The notes: a model not told the origin generated them from the sequence alone. A stretch of 64,000 nt of DNA from Nannocystis punicea (GCF_026965555.1 NZ_CP114040.1:9088001-9152000), one strand, 5' to 3'. Counted from the first letter of the stretch, positions 28,894 to 39,110 are shown. Numbers and translations: made by a program.

Positions 28894-29325
28894 TCAGTGC
28901 ATCGAGACCTGCATGCGATTGGCGAGGTTGATCAGGCCGATGCCGGCGGTCAGCGCCGCGATCTGCTGGTCGCTGAAGTGCCGCCGCAGGCGCGCTCGCA
29001 GCGGCCCGTAGTCGGTCTTGCGGTCGAGGACGGTGAGCGCCTCGGTCCACGCCAGCGCGGCCTTCTCGGGCTCGGTGAAGTCGGAGACGTGCTCCCAGAC
29101 GATGAGGCGGTCGAGCCGGTCCTGGGTCTCGCCGTGCTCGCGGGCCTCGCGGAGGTGCATCTTGAGGCAGTTGGCGCAGCCGTTGATCTGCGAGGCCCGC
29201 GTGACCACCAGGTGCTTGATGGTACGGTCGAAGCCGAGGGCCTCGATCTCGCGGTGCAAGGCCATCACCGCCTTGATGACGTCGGGGAGCAGCAGGTCGA
29301 GCCGGATGGGTTGGGTGTCGCTCAT
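28894..29325 (-). CDS. carboxymuconolactone decarboxylase/AhpD family
   Basis: A 143-aa helical protein. NGCANCLKMHLREAREHGE carries the CxxC plus His active-site pattern of AhpD/CMD proteins, which reduce peroxides or act on lactones. HFSDQQIAALTAGIGLINLANRMQ is the closing helix. The ATG at 29325 has AAGGA upstream. A TGTCACA box 44-50 nt upstream matches the target signature of ECF41 (SigJ) sigma factors, whose classic targets are CMD, oxidoreductase and epimerase genes; such a sigma factor is encoded at 57263-58180. Probably an oxidative-stress protein. Confidence 0.92.
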   Translation of the reverse strand: MSDTQPIRLDLLLPDVIKAVMALHREIEALGFDRTIKHLVVTRASQINGCANCLKMHLREAREHGETQDRLDRLIVWEHVSDFTEPEKAALAWTEALTVLDRKTDYGPLRARLRRHFSDQQIAALTAGIGLINLANRMQVSMH

Positions 29326-29348
29326 GGTGTCGGTTCCTTCACAGGCTT

Positions 29349-29375
29349 GAAGAGCGAGCCGGCCGGGTTGTGACA
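29349..29375 (-). promoter_or_regulatory. ECF41-like promoter, TGTCACA box
   Basis: On the minus strand TGTCACA (29375-29369) is followed after 16 nt by CTTC (29352-29349), close to the ECF41 pattern TGTCACA-N16-CGTC. An AT-rich run (GAAAAAATTCTTTG) lies upstream. The same arrangement, with a similar spacer (A[CG]CCGG start), precedes the LysR gene at 55162. Confidence 0.6.
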
Positions 29376-29695
29376 CGCGACAAAGAATTTTTTCGAGGCG
29401 CTCCGCGCGGGGTGCGCGGATCGCCGCTGGGGCGTCGCGCAGTTCGGGCTTCTCAGGGAAGACCGAGCCGAGAGAGGGCCTCGTCCTGCGGTGTCTCTTC
29501 GGCCGACCTGCGCGTCGAGCTGGGGGGCGATTTTCAGCCGGCGAAATTGAAACGCGGGCGCTGGTCACTTGCCGGTCGAGGGCCCGCCTGGGGGTCCACG
29601 CGAGCGGCAGATCCGAGCCCGCTCGGCGCCGTCGTGCGCAAGTGCCTCGTTCCTCGCAGGTCCAGCCCGGCCGGCTTGCGCCATGGGTGCGTCCA
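29376..29695. other. intergenic, no gene seen
   Basis: 320 nt between the divergent CMD and NRPS-PKS genes. Should contain the NRPS-PKS promoter; I see no distinctive motif for it. The NRPS frame is open from 29642. Confidence 0.4.
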
Positions 29696-32600
29696 ATGCT
29701 CGATTCGAACGCCATGGATTCGTCGGAGAGACCGCTCTCCGCCATGCAAGAACAACTCTGGGTGCTCGCTCGACTCGACCCGGAGTCTCCGGTCTACAAC
29801 ACCTTGTGGTCGATCGACCTGCCGTTCGCCGTCGACGCCGACGCCATGGAGCGGAGCCTCGCCACGCTCGTGCGGCGCCACGCGGCGCTGCGGACGATCT
29901 TCGTCGCGCAGGACGGCGGCCCGGTGCAGATCGTCCGGCCCGCGCCGGCGCTGCGCCTCCCGCTGCTCGCGCTGGACGCTCCGGGGCCCGACGGCGCGGT
30001 CCCGCCGGCGAGCGAACGCGCGGCGGAGCTGCAGCGGATCGCCACGGAGGAGCTGCGGCGGCCGATCGATCTGGCGCGCGGTCCCCTGTTTCGGGCGCTG
30101 CTCGTCCGCCTCGCCGACGAGCGCTTCAAGCTCCTCCTCTGCATCCATCACATCGTCATCGACGGATACTCGGGGTACAAGATCCTGCTCCCCGAGCTGC
30201 TCGAGTGCTACGAATCACTGGCCGCCGGCCGCCGCCCCCAGCTCACGCCGGCGCGGCTCCAGATAGCGGATTACGCCGCGCTGCAGCGACAGGCCCTGAG
30301 CGACGAGGTGCGAGCGCGGCTGCTCCGCTACTGGAAACACCAGCTCGCGGATCTGCCGGCCGGGCTCGCGCTGGCCGCCGATCGCCCGCGACCCGCGGTC
30401 GTCAGCGATCGCGGCGATGTCCACGAAGAGCTGCTCCCCGGCGCCCTCCTCGATCCGCTGCGGGCGCTGGCCCGCCGCGAGGGCGTCTCGCTGTTCACCG
30501 TGATGCTCGCCGCGTATTACACGCTCCTCGCGGTCTACACCGGCCAGGCCGACCTCGCGGTGGCGACGATCGTCGCCGACCGGGACACCGCGGAGAAGCG
30601 GACGATCGTCGGTCCTCTGCTGAATACAGTGGTCCTCCGCGCGCGCGTCGACCAGGAGCTGCCAGGCTGCGAGTTCGTCCGCCGGGTCGACGAGGTGCTC
30701 CGCGGGGCCCGCGAGCACGCGGCGCTCCCGTTCGAGGCCCTCGTCCACGAGCTGCGGCCGCGCCGCGATCCCGGCGCGACTCCGCTGTTTCAGGCCGCCA
30801 TCCATCGCGTCGCCTCCGCCCATTTGCGCGGGGCGACGATGACGCATCACGGCGCCACCACCGGCGCCGCGATGTTCGACCTGACCTTCGACCTGCACGA
30901 CGTCCCGGAGGGAATTCGCCTGTACATCGAGTACAGGACCGACCTGTTCGCGGGCGAGACAGTCGCGCGGATGGCCGGCCACTACGCGGCGCTGTTGCGC
31001 GATCTCGGCGCGCGGCCGGGGCTCCCGCTGCGCGCGCTGACGCTGCTGACCGACCGCGAACAGGAGCAGCGCGCCGCGTGGAACCATACCGAGGTGCGCC
31101 TGCCCGAGCAGCAGTGTTTCCACGAGGTGTTCGAGGCCCGCGTGCGCGAGGCACCCGACGCGCTCGCGGCCGTCGACGGGACCACTACGATCACCTACGG
31201 CGAGCTGAACACGCGCGCCAACCGACTCGCGCGTCACCTGCGGGCCCGCGGCGTGCGGCCGGGGTCGCGCGTCGGCCTGTGCCTCGAGCGATCGATCGAC
31301 GTGCTGGTCGGCCTGCTCGCCGTCGCCAAGGCCGGCGGCGCCTATGTGCCGCTCGATCCGGTCTACCCGGGCGAGCGGCTGCGATTCATGCTCGACGACG
31401 CCGGCGCGACCGTGCTCGTGACCCAGGCGCACCTCGTCGATCGCCTGCCCTCGACCGCGGCCTCGCTCGTGGTCCTCGACCGCGACCGGGCTGCGATCGC
31501 CGCTCACTGCGGCGGCGATCGGCCCTCCGGCGCCAGCCTCGACGACCTCGCCTACGTGATCTACACCTCCGGCTCCACGGGCACGCCGAAGGGCGTGGCG
31601 CTGCCGCACCGCGGCCTGTGCAATTTGTTCGGCTCCCAGCGCGCGGAGATCGGCGTGCAGCGGGGCAGCCGCGTGCTGCAGTTCGCGTCGCTGTCGTTCG
31701 ACGTGTCGGTGTGGGAGATCGTGCTCTCATTGACCGCCGGGGCCACGCTCGTGCTCGGTTCGTCCGCGGCGATGATGCCGGGGCCGGCCTTGATGGCGAC
31801 GCTGCGCGAGCAGGCGGTCACTGTCGCGTTGCTGCCGCCGTCGGTCCTGGCAGTGCTCCCCGAGGACGCGCCGGCGTCGTTGCCGGCGTTGACGACGATC
31901 GTCACCGGGATCGAGGCCTGCCCGCCCGCGCTCGTCGCTCGCTGGGCGTCGGGGCGCCGGTTCTTCAACGCCTACGGCCCCACCGAGGCGACCGTCTACG
32001 CGACCGCCTGCGAGTGCGTCGGCGACGACGCGATCGTCCCGATCGGCCGGGCGATCGCCAACATGCGCTGTCACGTCCTCGACGCCTGGCTGCGCCCGGT
32101 CCCGGTCGGTGTCCCCGGGGAGCTCTGGCTCGCCGGCCTCGGCCTCGCGCAGGGCTATCTCGGCCGGCCCGGGCTCACCGCGGAGCGGTTCCTCCCCGAC
32201 CCGTGGAGCGGCACCCCCGGCGAGCGGATGTACCGGACCGGAGACCTCGTCCGCACGCTCCCCGACGGCCGGATCGTCTTCCTCGGCCGCGCCGACACGC
32301 AGGTGAAGATCCGCGGCTTCCGCGTCGAGCTCGGCGAGGTCGAGGCCCTGCTCCGCGGTCACGAACACGTGCAGGACGTCGTCGCAGTCGTCGCGGGGGA
32401 GCTCGCCGCGGAGCGCCGCCTGGTCGCCCTCGTCGTCCCGCGACCGACCGTCGCCGCGCCGAGCGAGGCCGAGCTGCGGCGCTGGCTCTCGCGCAGGGCT
32501 CCCGAGCACCTCGTGCCCGCGTCGTTCCGCCTCGTCGATCGCCTGCCCGTCCTGCCGAACGGCAAGGTCGATCGCCGCGCCGCGCTCGCCGAGTTCGGGC

Positions 32601-35600
32601 GCCGCGGCCCCGCCGGGCCGGGCGAGCTCGCCGGCGCCACCGAAGCGACCCTCGCCGCGATCTGGCAGCGCTCTCTCCGGCTGGACCGCGTCGGTCCGCA
32701 CGACAACTTCTTCGATCTCGGCGGCAACTCGTTGCTGGCCGCGCAGGTCCACGACGCCCTCACGCGGGCGCTCGGACAGCCGCTGGCGATGACCGACCTG
32801 TTCCGCTTCCCCACGCTCCGCAGTTTGGCGGAGCACCTGGGCGGCGCCGCGATCGCCCTGCCCGGCTTCGAGCGCGCACGGGAGCGGGCGAAGCGGCAGC
32901 GAGGCCTCGCCGCGGGCGCCCGGTGCGACGGCATTGCGATCATCGGCATGTCCGGGCGGTTCCCCGGCGCGCGCAGCGTCGCCGAGCTGTGGCACAACCT
33001 GTGCGCCGGCGTCGACTCGATCCGCCGCTTCAGCGACGACGAGCTGCGGGCCGCCGGCGTCGAGCTCGACGTCTTGAACGATCCGAAGTACGTCAAGGCC
33101 AGGGGCATCGTCGACGACGTCGCCGGCTTCGACGCCTCCTTCTTCGGCTTCACGCCGCGCGAGGCCGAGATCCTCGACCCGCAGCACCGCCTGTTCCTCG
33201 AGTGCGCCTGGGAGGCGCTCGAGGACGCCGGCCACCACCCTGCCGCGAGCCCTGGCACGGTCGGCGTATTCGCCGGCGCGAGCGCCACGGACACCTATTA
33301 TTTACACAACCTCCATCCCAACACCGAGCTGCGACGGGCGATCGGCTACCCGCTGTTCTTGACCAACGTGGCGGACTCGCTGCCCACCCGCGTCTCCTAC
33401 GCGCTCGATCTCAAGGGTCCGAGCGTGGCGGTGCAGAGCGCCTGCTCGACCTCCCTCGTCGCGATCCACATGGCGTGTCGCAGCCTGCTCGACGATCAAT
33501 GCGATCTGGCGCTCGCGGGCGGGGTCTCGCTCAGCTTCCCGCTGGTCTCCGGCTACCACCACCGCGAGGGCATGATCCTGGCCCCCGACGGCCGCTGCCG
33601 GGCCTTCGACGACCGCGCCGCGGGGACCGTCCCGGGCAACGGGGTCGGCGTCGTCCTGTTGAAGCGGCTCGCCGACGCCGTCGCCGACGGCGACCCGATC
33701 TACGCCGTCATTCGCGGCACTGCGATCAACAACGACGGCGCCTTCAAGGCCGGCTACACCGCGCCGAGCGTCGAGGGCCAGGCGGAGGCGATCGTCCAGG
33801 CCCACGCGGTCGCCGACGTCGCGCCCGACACGATCGGCTACGTCGAGGCGCACGGCACCGGCACCCGGCTCGGGGACCCGATCGAGATCGCCGCGCTGAC
33901 GCGAGCCTTCCGCAGCGGCACCGAGCGGCGGCAGTTCTGCGCGATCGGCTCGGTGAAGACCAACCTCGGTCACCTCGACGTCGCCGCCGGCGTCGCCGGC
34001 CTCATCAAGGTCGCGCTCGCGCTCGCGCACCGGCAGCTGCCGCCGAGCCTGCACTTTTCGGCGCCGAACCAGGAGATCGACTTCGCCGCCAGCCCCTTCC
34101 GCGTCCACACCGCCTTGAGCGAGTGGCCGCGCGGCGAGCTGCCCCGGCGCGCCGGCGTCAGCTCGTTCGGCATGGGCGGCACCAACGCGCACGCGGTGCT
34201 CGAGGAGGCGCCCGAGGCGGACGCTGCCGGTCCGTCGCGGCCGTGGCAGCTCGTGCTGCTGTCGGCGCGGACGAGGCCGGCGCTCGCGGCGATGACGACC
34301 AACTTGCGCGAGCACCTGGTCGCGCACCCGGAGCTCGACCTCGCCGACGTCGGCTACACGCTCCACGTCGGCCGCAAGGAGTGGTCGCACCGGCGCGCGC
34401 TCGTCTGCCGCGACCTCGAGGACGCCGCGAACGCCCTCGCCGCGCCGGACACGGGTCGGGTGCTCACCGCCGAGGCGGACGCGGGCGAGCGCGGCGTGGT
34501 GTTCATGTTCCCGGGGCAGGGCTCGCAATACGTCGACATGGGCCGCGAGCTGTACGCGATCGAGCCGGTGTTCCGCGCCGAGGTCGACCGCTGCGCCGAC
34601 GCCCTGCTGGCCCCGCTCGGCCTCGACCTCCGCGAGGTGATGTTCCCGAACGCGGACGACGTCGAGGCCGCGCGCGCGCGCCTCGAGCAGACTGCGCTCA
34701 CCCAGCCGGCCCTGTTCACCATCGAGTACGCGCTCGCGCGGCTGTGGATGAGCTGGGGCGTCCAGCCGGCGGCGATGATCGGCCACAGCGTCGGCGAGTA
34801 CGTCGCCGCCTGCATCGCCGGCGTCCTCGACCTCGACGACGCCCTCTCGCTGGTGGCCGCCCGCGGCCGACTGATGCAGACCGCCACGCGCGGCGCCATG
34901 CTGGCAGTCGCCCTGTCCGAGGCGGACGTCGCCGCCTATCTGTCGCCCGCGCTGACCGTCGCCGCAATCAATGCCCCGTCGCGTTGCGTGGTCGCCGGCC
35001 CGGTCGACGCGATCGACGAGCTCCAGGCGCGGCTCGCCGCGGCGCGCGTCGAATCACAGCGGCTCCGCACCTCGCACGCCTTCCACTCGGCGCTGATGGA
35101 TCCGGTCCAGGGGCCGTTCGTCGCGCTCGTCCGCACCATGCGCCTCGGCGCCCCGCGGATCCCGTACCTCTCGAACGTCACCGGCACGTGGATCACCGAG
35201 GACGAAGCGCGGAGCCCCGAGTACTGGGGGCAGCACCTGCGCCGGCCGGTCCGCTTCGCCGCGGGGCTCGGGCAGCTGCTCGCAGATCCGCGCCGGCTCT
35301 TGCTCGAGGTCGGGCCGGGACGGACTCTGTCGACTCTGGTCAAGCAGCAGCTCGAAGCGACGCCGCAGGTGCTCGCGCTCGCGTCGCTCCGGCGCGCACA
35401 CGAGGTCGAGTCGGACGTCGCGTCGATGCTGCGCGCGCTCGGCCGCATGTGGCTCACCGGGCTCCGCGTCGACTGGACCGCCTTCCACGCCCGTGAACGC
35501 CGCCGCCGCGTGCGCCTGCCGACCTACCCGTTCGAGCGACAGCGCTACTGGATCGACCCCGTGACGCCCGCGCACGCCCCCCGTCCTGCGCCCGCGCGCG

Positions 35601-38266
35601 AGCCGATCACCGACTGGTTCTACGTCCCGGCATGGAAGCAATCATCGCCGCCGCCGCGGACGCCCGCCGCGGAGCGCGGGCCCTGCCTGCTGTTCGTCGA
35701 CGGCCTCGGCCTCGGCGACCGACTCGCCGCACGGCTCGTCACCGACGGCTTCGAGGTCGTCTCCGTCGCCGCGGGCGAGCGCTTCGTGCGAGAAGACGCC
35801 CGCCGCTTCCGCATCGATCCGCGTCGGCCCGCCGACTACGACGCCCTCGTCGACGCCCTCGCCGCCCAGGGGACGTCGCCGCGGACCATCGCGCACCTGT
35901 GGGGCGTCGCGCCCGTCGAGGACGCGCTCGAGTCACGGCTCGAACGCGGGCTCATGCTCGGGGTCCACAGCCTGCTCCGCCTCGTCCAGGCCCTCGGTCG
36001 CCGCAACGCCGACCCGATCCGCCTCGCGGTCGTCACCAGCGGCGTGCAAAGGATCGGCGACGCGGACGTGCCTTGCCCCGAGCGCGCGACGGTCCTCGGC
36101 GCCTGCAAGGCGCTCCCCAGGGAGTACCCGAACCTGCGCTGCACCAGCATCGATGTCACGATCCCGCCGCCGGGGAGCTTCCAGGAGCGACGGCTCCTCG
36201 ACCGATTGGCCGGCGAGCTGGCGGCGCAGCGCGAGGACGCGGTGATCGCCTACCGCGGCGGCGAGCGCTGGACGCAGACCTTCGAGCCAGTCCGGCTCGA
36301 GCGGCCCGACGCGCGCGCGGCCGTCCGCCTCAAGCCCGGCGGCGTCTATCTGCTCACCGGCGGCCTCGGCGGCCTCGGCCTCGCTCTCGCCGAGCACTTC
36401 GCCAGGACGGCGCAGGCGAAGCTGGTGCTGGTCGGGCGCTCGACGCTGCCGCCGCGAGAAGAATGGCCCCGGTGGCTCGAGCGCGCGGACCCGCCGGCGG
36501 CCGCGGTTCAACCCAAGATCCGCAAGGTCCTGCAGATCGAGCAACTCGGAGCCGAAGTGTTGCTCGTCGCCGCGGACGTCGCCGATCGTGCAGCGATGGA
36601 GGCGGTGCTCCGCCGCGCCTGTGAACGATTCGGGCGCATCGACGGCGTCGTCCATGCGGCCGGCATCGCCGGCGGCGGCCTCACCCAGGGCCAGACGAGC
36701 GCGCAGATCGAGGCCACCTTCGCGGCGAAGCTCCGCGGCACTCTGGTCCTCGACGCGCTGCTCCGCGACGTGCCGCTCGACTTCCTGGCGCTGTGCTCGT
36801 CCCTCGCGTCGATCCTGGGCGTGTTCGGTCAGGTCGACTATTGCGCCGCCAACGCCTTCCTCGACGCATTCGCGCAGCACCGCGCCGCGACCGACGGCGC
36901 CCCGATCGTCTCCATCGATTGGGACGGCTGGCAGGACATCGGCATGGCCGCCCGCTTCTCGTCGCAGTCCCGCGGATGGCTCGCGGACACGAGCCAATAC
37001 CTGTCGCCCGCCGAGGGCGTCGACGCGTTCGAGCGGGTCCTGTCGTGCGCCCTGCCGCAGGTCCTCGTCTCGAAGCAGGAGCTGCAGGCGCGGCTCGAGC
37101 GAGACGCGGCCGTCTCGCTCGCACCGCCTGCTGCGAGCGAGACGGCCGCCGGCCTCCCGCGCGCGAGTCATCCGCGCCCCGATCTCGCCGTCGAATACGT
37201 CGCGCCGTCCACCGCGATCGAGCGCCGGATCGCCGACGTCTGGCAGGAGCTCCTCGGCATCGCGTGTGTCGGCGTCCAGGACGACTTCTTCCAGCTCGGC
37301 GGCGATTCGCTCATGGCAGTCCAGGTGATCGCCAGGTTGCGCGAGGTCCTCGGCGCCGACCTGCCCATGCACTGCCTGTTGACCGCACCGACGATCGCCG
37401 GCCTGGCCGGGCTCCTCGCGCGCCGCGAATCGTCACCCGAGCACGAAGTCGGTCGCGCGCGAGCGCGGAGCGAAGGGCCGACGCTCGTCCAGATCCAGAC
37501 CGGCGATCCGCAGCGCGCGCTGTTCCTGGTCCACCCGGTCGGCGGACACGTCTATTTCTACCGCGACCTCGCCCGCAGCCTCGGGCCCGGGCAGGCGGTC
37601 CACGGCATCCAGGCCCAGGGCATCGACGGCGAGGCCGAACCACTCGCATGCATCGAGGCCATGGCGGCCCGCTACCTCGCCGCGATCCGGTCGATCCAGC
37701 CCGAGGGGCCGTACCGCCTCGGCGGCGCCTCGTTCGGCGGCCTCGTCGCCTACGAGATGGCGCAGCAGCTCCACGCCGCGGGCGAGCGCACCGCCCTGCT
37801 GGCCCTGATCGACTCGCCCAGCCCGGGGCACATGCCGCCCAGGCTCGACGGCGACGCGGACATCTTGACGTATCTCCTCGGCGTGGGCGGCGGCCTGCCG
37901 GTCGCGTCGACGCGGCTGCAGGAGCTCGCCCCCGACGAGCAGCTGCGCTACTTCGCCGCGCGGGCCGGGCTCGCCGGACGCATGCTGCCCGACCTCGAGC
38001 CCGCGCGCGTGCGTCACTTCCTGCGCCTCTTCGCCGTCAACTGCGAGGCGATGCTGCGCTACACCCCGCGGCCGTACCCCGGGCGCGCACTGTTCTTCCG
38101 CGCGAGCGAGGCCGACGGCTACAACTCGACGACCCCGGAGCGCGGCTGGCAAGGGCTCGTGCAACACGGCCTCGAGGTCCATGCGGTGCCAGGGAACCAC
38201 ATCACCATGAACTTCCGCCCGAACGTCGAAACCATCGCCCACCGCCTGCGCGAGCTCCTCCCGTGA
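29696..38266 (+). CDS. hybrid NRPS-PKS (C-A-PCP-KS-AT-KR-ACP-TE)
   Basis: A single 2856-aa megasynthase. Condensation: HHIVIDG near residue 150. Adenylation: YTSGSTGTPKG near 620, NAYGPTE and YRTGDL; the ten-residue specificity code reads DVWLVGAVYK by hand alignment to GrsA, perhaps a hydrophobic amino acid (tentative). Carrier: FDLGGNSLL near 1008. Ketosynthase: SACSTSL (Cys ~1248), EAHGTGT, NLGHLD. Acyltransferase: GHSVGEY near 1696 and HAFH, which predicts malonyl-CoA. Ketoreductase: GGLGGLG near 2221 with Ser, Tyr (VDYCAAN) and Lys present. Second carrier: LGGDSLM near 2535. Thioesterase: GASFGG near 2678 with late His (GNH). It should condense an acyl or aminoacyl donor with one amino acid, extend by one reduced malonate and release the product. 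No phosphopantetheinyl transferase or tailoring gene is adjacent. The start may be 29696 or 29714. Confidence 0.95.
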   Translation: MLDSNAMDSSERPLSAMQEQLWVLARLDPESPVYNTLWSIDLPFAVDADAMERSLATLVRRHAALRTIFVAQDGGPVQIVRPAPALRLPLLALDAPGPDGAVPPASERAAELQRIATEELRRPIDLARGPLFRALLVRLADERFKLLLCIHHIVIDGYSGYKILLPELLECYESLAAGRRPQLTPARLQIADYAALQRQALSDEVRARLLRYWKHQLADLPAGLALAADRPRPAVVSDRGDVHEELLPGALLDPLRALARREGVSLFTVMLAAYYTLLAVYTGQADLAVATIVADRDTAEKRTIVGPLLNTVVLRARVDQELPGCEFVRRVDEVLRGAREHAALPFEALVHELRPRRDPGATPLFQAAIHRVASAHLRGATMTHHGATTGAAMFDLTFDLHDVPEGIRLYIEYRTDLFAGETVARMAGHYAALLRDLGARPGLPLRALTLLTDREQEQRAAWNHTEVRLPEQQCFHEVFEARVREAPDALAAVDGTTTITYGELNTRANRLARHLRARGVRPGSRVGLCLERSIDVLVGLLAVAKAGGAYVPLDPVYPGERLRFMLDDAGATVLVTQAHLVDRLPSTAASLVVLDRDRAAIAAHCGGDRPSGASLDDLAYVIYTSGSTGTPKGVALPHRGLCNLFGSQRAEIGVQRGSRVLQFASLSFDVSVWEIVLSLTAGATLVLGSSAAMMPGPALMATLREQAVTVALLPPSVLAVLPEDAPASLPALTTIVTGIEACPPALVARWASGRRFFNAYGPTEATVYATACECVGDDAIVPIGRAIANMRCHVLDAWLRPVPVGVPGELWLAGLGLAQGYLGRPGLTAERFLPDPWSGTPGERMYRTGDLVRTLPDGRIVFLGRADTQVKIRGFRVELGEVEALLRGHEHVQDVVAVVAGELAAERRLVALVVPRPTVAAPSEAELRRWLSRRAPEHLVPASFRLVDRLPVLPNGKVDRRAALAEFGRRGPAGPGELAGATEATLAAIWQRSLRLDRVGPHDNFFDLGGNSLLAAQVHDALTRALGQPLAMTDLFRFPTLRSLAEHLGGAAIALPGFERARERAKRQRGLAAGARCDGIAIIGMSGRFPGARSVAELWHNLCAGVDSIRRFSDDELRAAGVELDVLNDPKYVKARGIVDDVAGFDASFFGFTPREAEILDPQHRLFLECAWEALEDAGHHPAASPGTVGVFAGASATDTYYLHNLHPNTELRRAIGYPLFLTNVADSLPTRVSYALDLKGPSVAVQSACSTSLVAIHMACRSLLDDQCDLALAGGVSLSFPLVSGYHHREGMILAPDGRCRAFDDRAAGTVPGNGVGVVLLKRLADAVADGDPIYAVIRGTAINNDGAFKAGYTAPSVEGQAEAIVQAHAVADVAPDTIGYVEAHGTGTRLGDPIEIAALTRAFRSGTERRQFCAIGSVKTNLGHLDVAAGVAGLIKVALALAHRQLPPSLHFSAPNQEIDFAASPFRVHTALSEWPRGELPRRAGVSSFGMGGTNAHAVLEEAPEADAAGPSRPWQLVLLSARTRPALAAMTTNLREHLVAHPELDLADVGYTLHVGRKEWSHRRALVCRDLEDAANALAAPDTGRVLTAEADAGERGVVFMFPGQGSQYVDMGRELYAIEPVFRAEVDRCADALLAPLGLDLREVMFPNADDVEAARARLEQTALTQPALFTIEYALARLWMSWGVQPAAMIGHSVGEYVAACIAGVLDLDDALSLVAARGRLMQTATRGAMLAVALSEADVAAYLSPALTVAAINAPSRCVVAGPVDAIDELQARLAAARVESQRLRTSHAFHSALMDPVQGPFVALVRTMRLGAPRIPYLSNVTGTWITEDEARSPEYWGQHLRRPVRFAAGLGQLLADPRRLLLEVGPGRTLSTLVKQQLEATPQVLALASLRRAHEVESDVASMLRALGRMWLTGLRVDWTAFHARERRRRVRLPTYPFERQRYWIDPVTPAHAPRPAPAREPITDWFYVPAWKQSSPPPRTPAAERGPCLLFVDGLGLGDRLAARLVTDGFEVVSVAAGERFVREDARRFRIDPRRPADYDALVDALAAQGTSPRTIAHLWGVAPVEDALESRLERGLMLGVHSLLRLVQALGRRNADPIRLAVVTSGVQRIGDADVPCPERATVLGACKALPREYPNLRCTSIDVTIPPPGSFQERRLLDRLAGELAAQREDAVIAYRGGERWTQTFEPVRLERPDARAAVRLKPGGVYLLTGGLGGLGLALAEHFARTAQAKLVLVGRSTLPPREEWPRWLERADPPAAAVQPKIRKVLQIEQLGAEVLLVAADVADRAAMEAVLRRACERFGRIDGVVHAAGIAGGGLTQGQTSAQIEATFAAKLRGTLVLDALLRDVPLDFLALCSSLASILGVFGQVDYCAANAFLDAFAQHRAATDGAPIVSIDWDGWQDIGMAARFSSQSRGWLADTSQYLSPAEGVDAFERVLSCALPQVLVSKQELQARLERDAAVSLAPPAASETAAGLPRASHPRPDLAVEYVAPSTAIERRIADVWQELLGIACVGVQDDFFQLGGDSLMAVQVIARLREVLGADLPMHCLLTAPTIAGLAGLLARRESSPEHEVGRARARSEGPTLVQIQTGDPQRALFLVHPVGGHVYFYRDLARSLGPGQAVHGIQAQGIDGEAEPLACIEAMAARYLAAIRSIQPEGPYRLGGASFGGLVAYEMAQQLHAAGERTALLALIDSPSPGHMPPRLDGDADILTYLLGVGGGLPVASTRLQELAPDEQLRYFAARAGLAGRMLPDLEPARVRHFLRLFAVNCEAMLRYTPRPYPGRALFFRASEADGYNSTTPERGWQGLVQHGLEVHAVPGNHITMNFRPNVETIAHRLRELLP

Positions 38267-38350
38267 ACCGCACCGCGAGCGCCTCCATTGGTCGACGAGC
38301 GATCGAAGGAGCGCCTCACGGAGGGGGCGCGTGCCGACACGCGACGCCGA

Positions 38351-38382
38351 CCTTGCAGCGCGGCCACGCTCTTGCTGCAAGG
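38351..38382 (+). promoter_or_regulatory. 9-bp inverted repeat before MYXO-CTERM gene
   Basis: CCTTGCAGC (38351-38359) and GCTGCAAGG (38374-38382) form perfect 9-bp arms around a 14-nt loop, 18 nt before the start codon at 38400 and 85 nt after the NRPS-PKS stop. There is no T-tract, so it is more likely an operator or an RNA hairpin than a simple terminator. Confidence 0.5.
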
Positions 38383-38399
38383 GGTCCCTCCCGTCTACC

Positions 38400-39110
38400 A
38401 TGACGAGCATGATGTCCTTGCTTGAAGTAGCCCCTCGCGTCGCGTTCGCCGCTGCGTTCGCCTGGTGCACGCTCGCCAGCGCCGCCCCCGACCCCCAGAT
38501 CCTCTCACCGCCCGACGGCGCAGTCGTCACCTCGCCGTTCACCGTCCAGGCGAAGTACGGCGACGTCGAGTACTGCGACACCGGCGGATGCACCGACGTC
38601 CCCGCCCTGTACGTCGAGCTGTACGTCGGTCCTGACAACAACGCCACGGCCATCGGCAAGTGCGACACCTCGACCGAGTGCCCCGACGGCAAGGCGACCT
38701 TCGAGGTCACGCTGGAGCCCGGTGAGCACGTGCTGCGCGTCATCGCCTCCGACGACTTCATCGGAAGCGCGTCTTCCGAAAACATCACGATCACGGTCGA
38801 GGCCTCGGCCACGACGACCGACGGCTCCACCTCGACGGACGGCACCGAGACCACGAGCACCACGTCTCCCGGCACCACCGATCCCGTCACCACCGGCGGG
38901 ACCACCGATCCGGGCACCACGGGGCCCGACACCACGGGGCCCGGCACCACCGGCGACGGCACCAGCACCACCGGTGACACCACCAAGGGCGCGGACACCG
39001 GCAGCAACAACTCCAAGGACGACGGCTGCGGCTGCCAGGCGACGAACGAATCGAGCAGCGCTCTCTTGTGGCTCGCCGCGCCGCTGCTGCTGTTCCGCCG
39101 GCGCCGCTGA
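38400..39110 (+). CDS. MYXO-CTERM-type surface protein
   Basis: A 236-aa exported protein: signal peptide (VAPRVAFAAAFAWCTLASAA), a beta-sandwich-like domain (ILSPPDGAVVTSPFTVQAKYG...GEHVLRVIASD, residues ~35-130) of the kind found in Ig-like/cell-surface modules, then a Thr/Gly/Pro linker. The C-terminus is GCGC, then SSALLWLAAPLLLF and RRRR, the Cys + hydrophobic + Arg tripartite sorting tail of MYXO-CTERM proteins. Start ATG 38400; ATG 38409 also possible. The protein is probably anchored to the outer membrane. Confidence 0.85.
   Translation: MTSMMSLLEVAPRVAFAAAFAWCTLASAAPDPQILSPPDGAVVTSPFTVQAKYGDVEYCDTGGCTDVPALYVELYVGPDNNATAIGKCDTSTECPDGKATFEVTLEPGEHVLRVIASDDFIGSASSENITITVEASATTTDGSTSTDGTETTSTTSPGTTDPVTTGGTTDPGTTGPDTTGPGTTGDGTSTTGDTTKGADTGSNNSKDDGCGCQATNESSSALLWLAAPLLLFRRRR

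Noticed and set aside
29569..35496. 1975-codon open frame overlapping the NRPS-PKS in another frame
   Set aside because: Extremely Arg/Pro-rich with no domain; the overlapping frame contains every expected NRPS and PKS motif.
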